From NCBI GenBank assembly GCA_030141605.1, contig JAQGDQ010000262.1, positions 177,501 through 214,248 of the forward strand: 36,748 bases of DNA, read 5' to 3'. Position 1 is the first letter of the stretch. Every line of letters begins with the position of its first letter. This document shows positions 19,722-31,700 of this stretch, in pieces. The notes beneath the pieces are model-generated. The model saw only the letters and a list, made by a program, of their open reading frames with translations, ran no database searches and had not been told where the DNA came from. Made by a program: the position numbers and the translations under genes. This stretch comes from Tubiluchus corallicola. Lineage: Eukaryota; Priapulida; Priapulimorpha; Priapulimorphida; Tubiluchidae.

Positions 19722-22700
19722 CTGCAAAATTTAAAAAAAAACTAGCACTGCAAATGTTTGCAATATTTGCTGTAATGTCTACGTTTAAAAAAGAATCCGA
19801 AATGCGAATTATTGGATTACTCACTTACTGAGTTTTTCTGCCCACCTGCCTGTCTCGATATATCGTTTAGAATGTCATTTAACGTTGTCATAGAATCTGT
19901 TTTATTATAAAAGAATCAGAGTACAAAGTTGCTCAATTATGACATCACAATATAAAAACTGGCTAAAATCCAATTACATGAACAACAAAGAGAACAAGAA
20001 CAATGAGATCGGCTTCACTGCAAAAGAAATCTGTTTATAAAGTTACATCGCAAGTGAGTAACCCAAAGATCTAGCTTGGGGAAATTCAAAATTAGAAAGT
20101 GCGTATAAATAATTGTGCATTTACATTCTGGATGCCCTACAACTTGAACTGCTTGAATCCTTTCACAAACAGCAATGACAGAACAACATTCCACCATGTC
20201 TGAAGGACTTCCAAAGCTGAAAGAGTGGAGAAGAGGAAGTGAAGTTCTTACAAATGTGGTACAAGTCCAGATTTGCGGTACAATTGAATGACTGGTAAGT
20301 GTGGGCAAATCTACTCATACCTGGCATGCATAGACCATAATAACAGAATCACGAAATCTCATAATGACTTCTGAGGTAATGTAGTTGTTCACGTTCATAA
20401 AAGAAAGACAATTGTTGTGATTTAAAAATTCCCTTGCATGGCCAAGAGACTTGGTTGTGAAGAATTAGGGTAACATCACATGCACACATCACGACATGAA
20501 CATATAAGATACAGTAAAGGCTGAAGTCAACACACTCTTATGCCTTAGACACCTACGCCATGAGAACATTTATTCCACACACACACACTATTTGTTTACT
20601 CAAAACCAGAGAACCGAAGCGAACTCAAGAAGCGCGTAGGCACAAAATATTAGGAGCATAGATATTACAAAAGGAACTTTGCGGCTGTAATATGAAGAAA
20701 AAATATTACTTTTTCTCTGCAACAGGTGGCACCGATGCTTGCACATTTGGAATGCATTGAAGACGATGAAGCAGTGTTCTAAATGCGTCGCTCTGTGGTA
20801 GTAACATGAGTAGACCATACAGACTTTTCATCAGATGCTGATTATTCTCGGTATCAAGTAGCTGCAGTCGTAAATCTGGTAAAGTTTAAGAATGTGGAAT
20901 CGATTACGGCTGTTATTTAAACATGAGAATAAAACGTGTAAAAATGCAACAAGAAACTAAGCCTGTAACACGCGTTGCTCAGGCAGTCAGAAAAAATATG
21001 AGACTATAGAACCCAGTCCTCAAAAGCCTTACCCAACAATTTCCCTGTTTTATAAACCGTTTTTATTAGGTGCATAAATGTGCTGATTTAAACTTGCATT
21101 GCCCCCTCTTTTCTGTTATAAATTGGTTTCCTTTTAAACAGGTCATGTGACCGGTCTTCTACCTGTACACTTACCTGTAGATTGGAGTAACTCAGGCATT
21201 CACACACTGCAGTTACAGATTGTTTCGCGTAATTCATTGATTCATTGTTATAATTTCATAATTACTCTTATAGAAGATTACCATGTAAGTTGATTTATTA
21301 ATTTCTTAAATCTTGAACCTTTGTTTATTAAAAAGACTAGAGATTAGATTTTATAATTTGCGTAAAACTTTGTTAAAGTTAATTAGATCAATTTGGTTTA
21401 GATTTCGCCATAAAATTGAGCAAAATTATATAAAATTATCTGATTTGTTTTCAGATTAAACGATACAAGCTACACAATTATGCTGATGGAGATTTTTTAC
21501 ATGAAGGTAGCACAAAAAATGGGTGAATTAATCATAATATGGAATATGTAATTTATTAAAGTATCAAACAAGTTGTTTACTACTATTACTAGGAAAAGGA
21601 AAGTGTTAATTATTAATTAATGAAAATTATTAAAGGAAAATGTTGACATTGTGTTCGAAACAAACCATCAGTAGAAAATTGGTAATTTTTTTATCAAATT
21701 TTTCGATTTTTCAAAAAGACAGAGTGTTTTTACAGTAACTCGTGTGCTTTTAAATAGAAATGCAGCCTTATACAATTTTTACAAAGTTTACACTTAGACT
21801 ACTCTTTGCAAAAGAGACTTCTTAGTCTCAAATCTTCTAAGTACTGCATGACCACTGAGCACCTGATGTCAAACATAGGCTCTAGTACCAGAAATTTGGG
21901 TGCTACAGTGATCTGACCAAAAACAAACAAACAAAGAAACAAACAAAAAACAATTTTTTTAATTATATGAATCAGGTAATAGGAAATTTACACTTTCTTT
22001 CTTTGTCTCTTTAGCATTTTGACATTTTAGTATTGAGATTTGTGCATGTGTATGTGTAAGCGCTCATAGGATTTCAATATGCAGATTCAGATTCTGGGAT
22101 CCCATGAAATGCCCTATTCCTGAGAAGCTCTTGTGGTACCCCAAAGGTGAATACATTGCCGTGATAATTTGCAGCCACACAAAACCCGTACAGCAACAAT
22201 GACAATGATTTCGAGATAAGCAACTCTAGTACTTCATACTCTAGCAAGATAAAGAGATTTCACGGAAAAAAGATATGTTATCGAAAACTATTTCAAGAAG
22301 ATAATTGCCTTTTAATTGGAAAAAAACACAATAGAAGTTTTTGAAGTACAAATTTCGTTAGATAATACTTATATAAATACTATAATTATAACTGATTAGA
22401 AATATTATTTTTATTTGAAAATGTTTGCTACTTGTTACTGATAAAATTTTTGGAGTTGCAATTGTGGTTCCACTGCTTTCCTTCTGTGTTTAAACTGTTG
22501 CTGGTACTGATGTAATGATTTCACAATAATATAATTTCGCATTACAAGCTGTGCAAAAGTTTCTCAACATTTTTAATGAAGAATTACTAATATAGATTGA
22601 CGGAGATTTTTCTTTAAGGCGGTCTTTCAGTTGAAAATATATTAATATTTATATTTTAGTGGCAAGTAAAGTGATATAAGGTATGGTTGGTTGGCATCCT

Positions 22701-25021
22701 TCTGTCTCGGAAGACAATGGAGTGTGCGTCAAGAGAGACAGTTATTGATCACATTAATGGAGCTGGCCGTTGGGTCACTTGACCTCCTCCGCCCTCTAGC
22801 CGTTGGCTGCTTGTGCAGCTCCTCCGCCTCGTGTCGAGATACAGTGTTGGCATCCCGCAAACCTACAGCACCTGGTGTTCCTAGGCGGTCACCCATCCAA
22901 GTACTGACCAGGCTCTACGTTGCTTAACTTCGGCGATCAAACGAGAACCGGTGTTTTCAATGTGATTTGGCCGTAGTCAAATATAAGGTATAAAGCTCCC
23001 TTTTCAGAAATACATCAAGATTCAGCCAAAAAAAGAAAATTTACTGTTATACAAAAATACAAGTTCTTTATAGAAACTAATTTCTTGCTGATCACTCCAT
23101 ATAATATTATATTTATGATTTTCATGATCTGTGTATATAAATACTTACAAGTAAAGATTGGTGACTCTATTAATTGAACCAGTTTATCGATTTCGGTCAA
23201 GAACTCGACCGTGACTTCCAAGTCACCACTATACTGCAAAGTTAGGGAAAGTATTGCACAGTACAATATATTACTAACGTTTGTATTATAGCAACAAAAA
23301 AAATTGAATTGAAAATTGAAGCAAACAAAGCAACTTTTAGAATTCAGCACGAAAATAAACGACATAAACTCAACTAGCCTGTCCAGAAAAGTTCAGAGAG
23401 TGACCACTTAGAGCCTCCATCATTCGTTCATAAAAGGATACAATTTCTGTAAAAGTTGACTAGCATGATGATAATTTTGAGTGAGAAAGCACAGTGATAC
23501 AGTTGCCACCGGGTTAAAGCACCAGGAACGATACAGACACACGAACAAGCTGCAACTATTCTAAATAAAAACGAAAGAGAATGTTTGATTATTACTTTTA
23601 AAAAGAATTTGCAATAACATTGATTAGTATGTACTGGCTGCTATAAAATCTATCAACATTATTGTTTTTGCAGTTAAAACCTAACCTAACTTTGCTCCGT
23701 ATTAGAATTTTGTAACCCACTGATTGCAAGATTTGTAATCTACTGATTGCAAGATTTGTAATCTACTGATTGTAAGATTTGTAATCTACTGATTGCAAGA
23801 TTTGTAATCTACTGATTGTAAGATTTGTAATCTACTGATTGTAAGATTTGTAACCCACTGATTATGAGATTTGTAACACACTGATTGTGAGATTGGTAAC
23901 CCACTGATTGTAAGATTTGTAATCTACTGATTGTAAGATTTGTAACCCACTGATTGTAAGATTTGTAACCCACTGATTGCAAGATTTGTAACCCAGTGAT
24001 TGCAAGATTTATAACCCACTGATTGTAAGTTTTGTAACCCACTGATTGTAAGATTTGTAACCTACTGATTGTAAGATTTGTAACCCACTGATTGCAAGAT
24101 TTGTAACCCACTGATTGTAAGATTTGTAACACACTGATTGTGAGATTTGTAACCCACTGATTGTAAGATTTGTAACCCACTGATTGTAAGATTTGTAACC
24201 CACTGATTGAAAGATTTGTAACCCACTGGTTGTGAGATTTGTAACCCACTGATTGTAAGATTTATAACCCACTGATTGCAAGATTTGTAACCCACTGATT
24301 GTAAGATTTGTAACCCACTGATTGTAAGATTTGTAACCCACTGATTGTGAGATTTGTAACCCACTGATTGTAAGATTTATAACCCACTGATTGTAAGATT
24401 TGTAACCCACTGATTGTAAGATTTGTAACCCACTGATTGCAAGATTTGTAACCCACTGATTGCAAGATTTGTAACCCACTGATTGTAAGATTTGTAACCC
24501 ACTGATTGTAAGATTTGTAATCTACAGGTTGTAAGATTTGTAATCTACTGATTGTAAGATTTGTAACACACTGATTGTAAGATTTGTAACCCACTGATTG
24601 TAAGATTTGTAACCCACTGATTGTAAGATTTGTAACCCACTGATTGTAAGATTTGTAACCCACTGATTGCAAGATTTGTAACCCACTGATTGCAAGATTT
24701 GTAACCCACTGATTGTAAGATTTGTAACCCACTGATTGTAAGATTTGTAACCCACTGATTGTAACATTTGTAATCTACTGCATGACTCTCCCCATGCAAG
24801 GAAGTAAAGTAGAACAAAAAATAAGTAAGAGAAGTTCTTAAAGTACTTCTGTTTTCAAATCTTTTAGCCTACTTCGCAGCTCGAATAGTTCCTTCGACGT
24901 AAGCAGGATGATGTTGAGTGTTTGCACCATGTGACTAGCGAACTTTATATCTTCTTCATGAAGTAGTATTTCCGCAAATGTCCTGTAGATGTCCTCAGCG
25001 CTCAGCAGGACACAGAGCTGC
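19574..25021 (-). CDS. VAC14: VAC14, C-terminal five exons (span)
   Basis: Exons on the minus strand, in order: 25021-24847, 23560-23442, 23228-23149, 20875-20710 and 19721-19574. The reading matches VAC14 closely along its C-terminal domain, with [88 protein letters not shown] and [13 protein letters not shown]14 is the HEAT-repeat scaffold that holds the PIKfyve kinase and FIG4 phosphatase together on endolysosomal membranes for PI(3,5)P2 synthesis. This C-terminal part is the FIG4-binding and self-association domain. All splice phases agree, and the tail after the last conserved helix is short. The exon that should come just before (FIIQ-QLCV junction) is at 35245-35456 on the opposite strand, so the gene is broken by an orientation change. 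The FGase gene sits in the resulting intron. Confidence 0.92.
20710..20875 (-). CDS. VAC14: VAC14 exon (LRLQLLD...HRLQCIPN)
   Basis: It begins AT to complete the split tyrosine codon, then reads [16 protein letters not shown] and HRLQCIPN, all VAC14 landmarks. It ends in AA before a GTAATA donor. The intron on its 5' side (20876-23148) carries the 5S-derived SINE. Confidence 0.92.
22685..22980 (-). mobile_element. 5S-rRNA-derived SINE (SINE3 type)
   Basis: The minus strand starts CTACGGCCA and reads as a 5S rRNA for about 115 bases, including the internal promoter region AGTTAAGCA and CAGTACTTGGATGGGTGACC and the end CCAGGTGCTGTAGG. An unrelated body follows and the element ends GGATGCCAACCAACC. 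It is flanked by 11-bp duplications ATATAAGGTAT (22674-22684, 22981-22991). The non-5S body and target duplications make it a SINE and not a 5S gene. It sits in a VAC14 intron in the sense orientation. Confidence 0.85.
23149..23228 (-). CDS. VAC14: VAC14 exon ([10 protein letters not shown]...ESPIFT)
   Basis: The acceptor is TATAG before TGGTGACTTGG. It gives the conserved KFGDLEV junction with the previous exon, whereas the nearby GCAG would break the frame. The 80 nt end in one base of the tyrosine codon of PIFTY, before a GTAAGT donor. Confidence 0.9.
23442..23560 (-). CDS. VAC14: VAC14 exon (LYRSWC...SLCFLTQNY)
   Basis: The acceptor TTTATTTAG was chosen over a TTGCAG ten bases further in, because only the former keeps phase 0 with the previous exon and the expected spacing between DLKT and LYRSW. 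There are 39 codons plus TT, then a weak GTATCC donor. The 23-bp tandem array begins just upstream in the preceding intron. Confidence 0.88.
23711..24778. repeat. 23-bp minisatellite, about 46 copies, in a VAC14 intron
   Basis: The unit is GTAACCCACTGATTGYAAG followed by ATTT. Variants (TCTACTGATT, CACACTGATT) cluster at both ends and once near 24520-24560. Minus-strand frames repeating NQWVTNL are artefacts of the repeat. Confidence 0.95.
24847..25021 (-). CDS. VAC14: VAC14 exon n+1 (QLCVLL...DLKTE)
   Basis: The acceptor CTTTTTCAG precedes a single G that completes a split glutamine codon. The 58 codons from QLCVLL to DLKTE follow, then a GTACTT donor in phase 0. The required upstream CA is supplied exactly by the plus-strand exon ending at 35456. 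Confidence 0.92.
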
Positions 25022-26369
25022 CTGAAAAAGAAATGAAATTAAGAAAAACAAGGATTAAAATTCATTTATTTCACAATTTCACAATAGTTTCAAACATTGA
25101 TCTACGCTGTAACATTCCAGGACTTGGCATAAAGCAAAAATTGCTGTTTTTAAAGGAAAGCAACATCGTGTTTCGTCTATAAAATACTGTCAATCATAAA
25201 CTCCAAACAACTTCTGCGTGTTGCTTAACTGACTTGACATTTGATATGTGATCTCTTTCCATACAAACAGAGATGCAAAGATTTCACAGATGCATCACTG
25301 CCAATTGTTAGCAGGTACTAACTGCCACCTGCATGCTTAGTTTAATTTAATTATAATAATGTCATGCAGGAGGCACCACAGTACAGTAATATTAATTTTG
25401 ATAAAGTTAATAGTCACAATCCTCTACACACCAAAACAAATAATAGTTGGACAATTTTTTAATGGTTTCAAAACAAAATATAATGTTGATATGATACTGC
25501 ATGTAAACTTGGTCTCGTGAAAATATTTGCAAAGAAGAGATGATGACTGACTAAGAGGTCTTGAGTAATAAAGACAAAAACATCAGAGCGTACCATCATT
25601 CACTTTTGTGCAAATTTTAAAAAAAGCCTACCATTTGCGCAAAAATAGTTTCACAATGTGCACGAATGAATAGAAACATCTCATGGCAAAAGATCTTTTT
25701 TAAACTCGTGTTTTTATTTGGTCACAATTCACAGTAAATAAATTCTTCTTTAAGAAATTTGAAGTTGTGGGTTTGTTATATTTGGATCGTCTTGATCAAA
25801 ATTTGTTATATTTGATCTAGCTGTGTTATTGATTTTAGCAGGTAGATTAACAACTACCAACTAAAGAATGATCAAGAGACATACATAACCAGTAAAATCA
25901 TTTTCCGTAATTATGCAGACCGTAATAGTGTCCATGGAAACAGCAGAATAAGAAGTCCTTGCTTCAAGGCACTGGCCTGCAGTGTTTCAAGCATTAAGAT
26001 GCATGCATGCAGTATAACGTGTATAAGTAACACACACTGACACTTTTAGCACTTCAAATTAAGCATTAGTTGACTGTCACCGTCATTTTCTTCTTTCTTC
26101 AATATCACAGCAGTTTGCCTTGTGACTTTTGACCACCAACAGTGCACTCTGTGTTATCAGTCACTCCCTCCTCCTAACTTAAAAGTATCTCCCATCTAAT
26201 TCTTTAAAAGTTACTAAGTTAGTTGCCCACAGCTTTTGAGCCACGATTGACCTGTGACCTATTTAAAATAGCTGACTGCCCTATCAGGTATTATAAGTTC
26301 CTAAGTTTGCTTGCCCATCTTTGCAGTTTTTGTGACATAAGTTTCTTTCTTCTGATACAATTTTTGTGG

Positions 26370-26456
26370 CTGTTGATGCTGTTGTTGATGTTGTTGTTGT
26401 TGTTGTTGTTATTGGTGTTGTTGCTACTATTGTTGTTGTTGTTGCTACTGTTAATA
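26370..26456. repeat. (TTG)n imperfect microsatellite
   Basis: About 25 TTG-like units interrupted by CTA and ATT triplets. The leucine-rich frame across it is not a gene. Confidence 0.9.
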
Positions 26457-27399
26457 ATGATGTATTTTATTGTGGCCACATTTTAATCAAATCTTGCCTT
26501 TTATTGTTGGTTTTTGATCTTTTGAAATAGGAAGTACGAATGACTAAATGAAAATGATTAAACGTTCAAAGTAGTGAGACACAAACAATTAAAGAAATAC
26601 ATATCGAGGTTTCTTTAAAAATGGATAATCGCATAACCCTATCTTAACAACAAGCATAAAACGATTTCTGACAGTTTCAGTCCTGTTACAAATAGATTAC
26701 CAGGTTAGTGTACCATAGGTTTCTCCCCCGAGTTTTATTAATATAATAATTTCTTTAATCGAATCTTGCATTTTCACTGGTGCACCTTTCAACCGGTTCT
26801 TTGGCCACACGTTTACGTATTTCATCACCCTTGACCTTTAATCGAGGCCGAGTTTCGGTACAATACGCACACTCTTGGTCACTCTGGATCACTGGCTCAC
26901 CAGTTTTATTTCCAAGATTTTGAATTCTAAAAGACAAATAAACCACTAACACCTTGACCTTGACCTTTTAATCAAATGTCGCTGCTAACAATAACAGTGC
27001 ATGAGAACCGTTATCTAGATTAATAGTCCTCGCCTCTGCAGGAGTTCCGATTTCGGGTGCAGTATGTCGAAATGTGTAAAAAATTGTAACGCTCTGTCAT
27101 ATGCCAGGTGCACCTTTCTTTTAGGAAGGCTCCAGCATATCCCATGATCTCGTGCGAGTGTCTCCTCTTCCGCCGGCATTGAAAAATTGACTTGTTTTAA
27201 AATGTAAAAAATAACATTATCATTCTAATCATTTATCTAATTAATTTAATTAATTTTTTTTGCTCCAAAAAATATGGTACTTACTGATAATTTATAATAT
27301 AAAATTATATAGCAGAAAAGGGGCAGTGAAGGTCCATACGGTCATCGGGTTTATCCTAATAACAATATAACAGCTTGGTGCAACAAATTGCTTTATTTA

Positions 27400-27720
27400 G
27401 GGAATTTACAGTTTACGTTATGAAAAACAAACAAAAATAATGACAAAAAAATAAATCTTTGTATTAAGATACAAAACAAAAATAAAATCAAGGACATTTA
27501 AAACGAAAGACGAACAAAAATCAAAGTCAAAATATAAATGGAGAACTTGAGTAAGTAAACTCAAATTAAAATAAAACAAGAACTAGAATTATCTGATCCG
27601 CTAATAGAAACAAAACTCAAAAAAAGATTCAAATCTTTAAATCTGAAAATCTTAAACCAAACAGAAATCAAAATCTAATCGAAACCAAACTAAAATATAA
27701 CACAAAAGAGAACAATTTGA
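27400..27720. repeat. A-rich, T-depleted low-complexity zone
   Basis: Roughly 320 bases of the plus strand consist largely of A with C and G and few T, with recurring CAAAAATCAAA-like words but no fixed period. Confidence 0.6.
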
Positions 27721-28435
27721 AGAAGAATTTCTACTTTGAAGGAGAAAAATTTTTGACGATTTGCAAAAACTCCCCAAGGTTGGGACTCCATATTTGACAT
27801 TTTGGTTCTGTCAGCCCCATCTCATTAAAAGTAACCATTTCAGTACCATGCATTAGATCTGTGTTTTATGATATTAAATCAGCAAATTTTATTACAAAAA
27901 CTCAACTCAACAAGTTACAAAACAATAACTATGGCCACTAGACCATTTTATCATCTTGACAGCCACTTGGTAATCCTTTGTTAAATAAAGAGCAAATAAC
28001 AAAACCATTTCACAAGCAGTTTTACACGCTCAATTGTGGTAAAACCTTGGTGTAGCTTTACATTCTAAACACCAAGGTAATTAGTTCTAGAAACACGATA
28101 TTATGGATATTATAAGACCTGTTAAACAGGTTTGCTTACAAATAAATATACAATAAGGCCTGTTCATTCTACCAAGATTGGAACCCTGTGTAAATAAAAT
28201 GTTAAGTACATCGCTAGATTATTTGTTAGCACAAACATAGACTGGTAGCACAATATCGAGGTGGTAGCATTGCTAAGACGTTACACCTCACGTTGTAAGA
28301 AGAAATTTGCAGAACAGTTAAAAGAATTATAATAAAAATTGTCACTTTTAACGCGGATGTATAACAGTTTAACAAGCACTAGGTGTCACTTAACGTGCTA
28401 ATTATCTTGTGACGTGCATTTTTACTTTATCAGTC

Positions 28436-28443
28436 TATAAAGG
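28436..28443 (+). promoter_or_regulatory. TATA-box candidate for the FGase-like gene
   Basis: TATAAAGG lies 150 bases before the ATG, in a locally less AT-rich stretch, and would give a 5' UTR of about 115-120 bases. The spacing is plausible, but the transcript start is inferred. Confidence 0.4.
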
Positions 28444-28585
28444 AAAAACGATAGACCTAATTGCTTCCCCGGTGACCAGACCCAGCAGGAGGAGGCTATT
28501 CTGAGCCTGTGTCTATAGGTTAGCAGAACACAGTCCTTGGCTGAGCCTGGAAGCCACCCACACATCTACACCGGATTCCAGTAAG

Positions 28586-28707
28586 ATGTGGCTGCTTTTG
28601 CAACTGTGTGTGGTTCTAAGCATTTTACTGCTGCAGCCAACAGAATGTATTTTCAGCGAATCTGGATACATAGAGTATATCGAAGGTCAGAGTAACTTAA
28701 TCATCAG
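28586..28707 (+). CDS. FGase-like exon 1: start codon and signal peptide
   Basis: The ATG is followed by a strongly hydrophobic leader and a likely cleavage point near residues 19-21. Forty codons plus AG precede a GTAATG donor. A TATA-like box lies about 150 bases upstream. No in-frame upstream coding sequence is evident. Confidence 0.75.
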
Positions 28708-31700
28708 GTAATGCTTAATGGAAAACTACCTTGTTTAGGATTTCGAGCAGGTAATAAGAAGCTATTGTTTTTAAAAGTCAATAACGCTTTCAAAGTAGCC
28801 AGTGTAATTGTGAATGAATCAGTTTCTCCCACGTGTTTATATATACTGTGCTACTGTGTTTTTCCTAAGTGCTTGTATACTTTTTAGTGCAATATCTTTT
28901 TTATGTGTTAATTATATAAACAACAACAAAAAAACTCCCAAAAATTATTTGAGTAGTTATAATAGTTACTTGTGATCTTTTCTCTTTTTTGTTCTTGTCT
29001 TTTGTTCACCTGAAGAAGAACTAGTGGCAGTTTCAAACGTTATGCTTTTCCTTTCTTTCTTCCTTGTTTTTTAATCGTGGGTTTCTTATTCATTGCCACT
29101 ATTCTTGTGATTAAGAATTATTTGTGTTATGAAGTGCATTTGTCATTATGTTAAATAAAAACCAACGTTAATTTTATTACATTTATTATTGTTACTTAAA
29201 ATATCAATACTACTATCTGAGTCATTTGAAGCAAGTGGTTCTCCAAAAATGAATACACCTTACATTCCTAAAAACAATACCTAGTTTCTAAGCAACTTCT
29301 TGTGAAAACATTCTATTTCACACCTATAGTCATCTATGAGCCACAGCAGTATGATTGTAAAAAAATTATAGCTAAATTCTACAGCATAAGACTCGAGATT
29401 TTGATTATGAATACTGACGAGCCTTCAGTTTCAACAGGTAGGTCCAAGGGTAATAAAACTTCTTATAAATTAGCCAAAATCCTGTACAACTTTGCAAAAA
29501 TAATTTCCCACACTACACAGAGTGAAGGATATTTCCACAAACTATTAGCCTGCTTAGAAGGAAATGTTCATTGCGATGGTTTATTCAGACAAAAAACATG
29601 AGTTTGTACAACTTACTTAAATATCCTACTTAAATCTAATAAGAAATTAGGTGCTCTTATTTATGAAACAAAACTTTACGCTACAACTACAAAGAACTAG
29701 TAGTAGTATGGTAAAAACACAAAACTTAAATAATTAACATAATCATAAACGAGTTTAAATTACACAATCACAGCACAAGGTTTATCCAGCACTCACAGAT
29801 TACCACCAATATATAACTGCCTTTTTTATCACATTCATTTAAGTAGTTTCCAAAGTGAATAAGGTCTTCTGGGTTTGTATAAAGCCACATTACTGAGTAT
29901 ACATTACCTTTTTCTAAAGAGAGATTATATATTTTGTGCTCATATTTTTGTCTAATATCTTCAAACAAAGGACAAGTAAAAAGGTAATGTAATTCGTTTT
30001 CTACTAATGAGCCAACTTTTTGAGCTTATGTTGCGACAGTATTGGCAAAGCCTTTCATCCTCTTTTTTAGTTTTATATCTACCGCGTTCTATTTCCAGGG
30101 CATGGTCGTTCATACGTAATTTTGTAATCTTTACTATTGTAAAAGTAATTCAGAAAAGGGACGAATGCTAGCTATAGAACCTTACCTATGTCCACAAACA
30201 GCTGCTACACAAATCTACAGATGATAATGTACAGTGCTAGCTAACCACGTGTTTCACCCGTTTTACTGAGTCAGATACGTGGCGTGTATAAGGTCACGTG
30301 ACGGCCGTAGCTAAGCCGCGTTGCTCTGGTACACTTAACCTTTGACCTGCAACAACTGAGCGTGCGCACAACGAAACTATGAAAAGGCTTATTACCATAG
30401 AATAAAAATGTACCATAGAAACACATGTACCAGTCCACTACCCGACAAATTATAATTAAAAAAAAGAGCGACTTCAGTTTTTGGAAATGTATCTGGAAGT
30501 ATTTTCGAGCAAAGTAAGATAATCCTCTCCCAACTTTCCCCTAAGAAATGTTTATTCTTTTCAAAACAGCTGGAGAAGAAATATCAGTGCTAATCTCTTT
30601 TCAGTGCACCTCATGGAGGAGCCGAGAAACCCGAGGAGATTCCTGATCGAAAAGGAGGGTGCTTTGTAGACATGAAGTGCATTTATAGCCATGACTGTGG
30701 TGAACCAGATCCAGTAAATTGCAGAGTCACTGATTATGCTGTAAGCTGAGCAAGAAGGATTCTGTTTATTTGCTAGCATAAATATTCTTGCTTATAAGCG
30801 CTTATAAATAGTTAGAAAGCATCTTGACCAGATTTTGAACTAACATTGAAATCCAACTTTGATAAGGCATGTAAAGCTATATTCTAAATAATGAATAATC
30901 GATTAAACATTTAATTCATGTTAATGAAAACCATTATTGATGATAATACGAGTTATATAGCTCTGGCGTGGCATCCGAAATACAAAAAATAACAAAACAT
31001 TGAATTATGTTATGCTGCAAAAGTTTGCTAAATTTCTGTAAGGACGAATTAAATAATTGATGTTTTATAATGTGATTAACAAAAGCAGTGTAACAAAAAA
31101 AAAGAATAATAAATAGTGTGAATTGTACACAGCTTATCCACCATGTTTCAAAATAACGTATTATCAATTAATGTGCTCAATTTAGACACTGAGTCTTTAA
31201 GTTTTCTTCTTTTAAACAGCAGTCCTTAGTTAAACTATGACCTAAAAATTACACTTTTCAAAGTAGCTCAAAAATTCATCAAGAATACTGGTAGATTTAA
31301 GTAAGGAAACATACTTATATTTTCTTGATCATTCAATCACATTTTGTTATGCATTGTTTCTAGCAGAATCTTTTAAAATTTACTTTGTATTTTGTCTGAG
31401 GTCTTTACATTAGCTTGGCTTGTTGACCAAAGGTCACATTATATGTGAAAAATAATAAATGCAATATGTTTATAAGAAAAATAGAGTGAGTTAGCAATCA
31501 TATAAAATACATATAATTGCATACACATGTTGTGCAGCCTTCTGATTTTAGCATCCCAAGAAGAAGTTTATTAGTCAGACATTCACACTACAACACGGCA
31601 TCTTGAGCATGAACTATACATCTTAGTGAGAGCGAAATGCTATCAAAGACTAATGGTAGCACACAGTTTTCACCAAGTTTTGGGCAATACTGATAAAACG

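Larger units (their letters stand above)
25022..28585. other. Stretch between VAC14 exon and the FGase-like gene
   Basis: Part of the VAC14 intron. It holds a (TTG)n tract and an A-rich, T-poor zone (27400-27720). Elsewhere I see nothing assignable. Confidence 0.5.

Noticed and set aside
20015-20308. 97-codon minus-strand frame in the last VAC14 intron
   Set aside because: The VAC14 phases join 20710 directly to 19721 without it, and I recognise no domain.
22691-22927. 78-codon plus-strand frame
   Set aside because: It lies entirely in the 5S-derived SINE, antisense.
22860-22980. Functional 5S rRNA gene on the minus strand
   Set aside because: The 5S-like part is diverged, fused to a SINE body and flanked by target duplications.
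23809-24817. Minus-strand frames repeating NQWVTNL, looking like a repeat protein
   Set aside because: The 23-bp array gives a 69-base, 23-residue periodicity; not a gene.
26223-26486. Leucine-rich 87-codon frame
   Set aside because: Driven by the (TTG)n tract.
29302-29601. 99-codon plus-strand frame
   Set aside because: No recognisable domain, splice context or promoter; adjacent to a dead LINE fragment.
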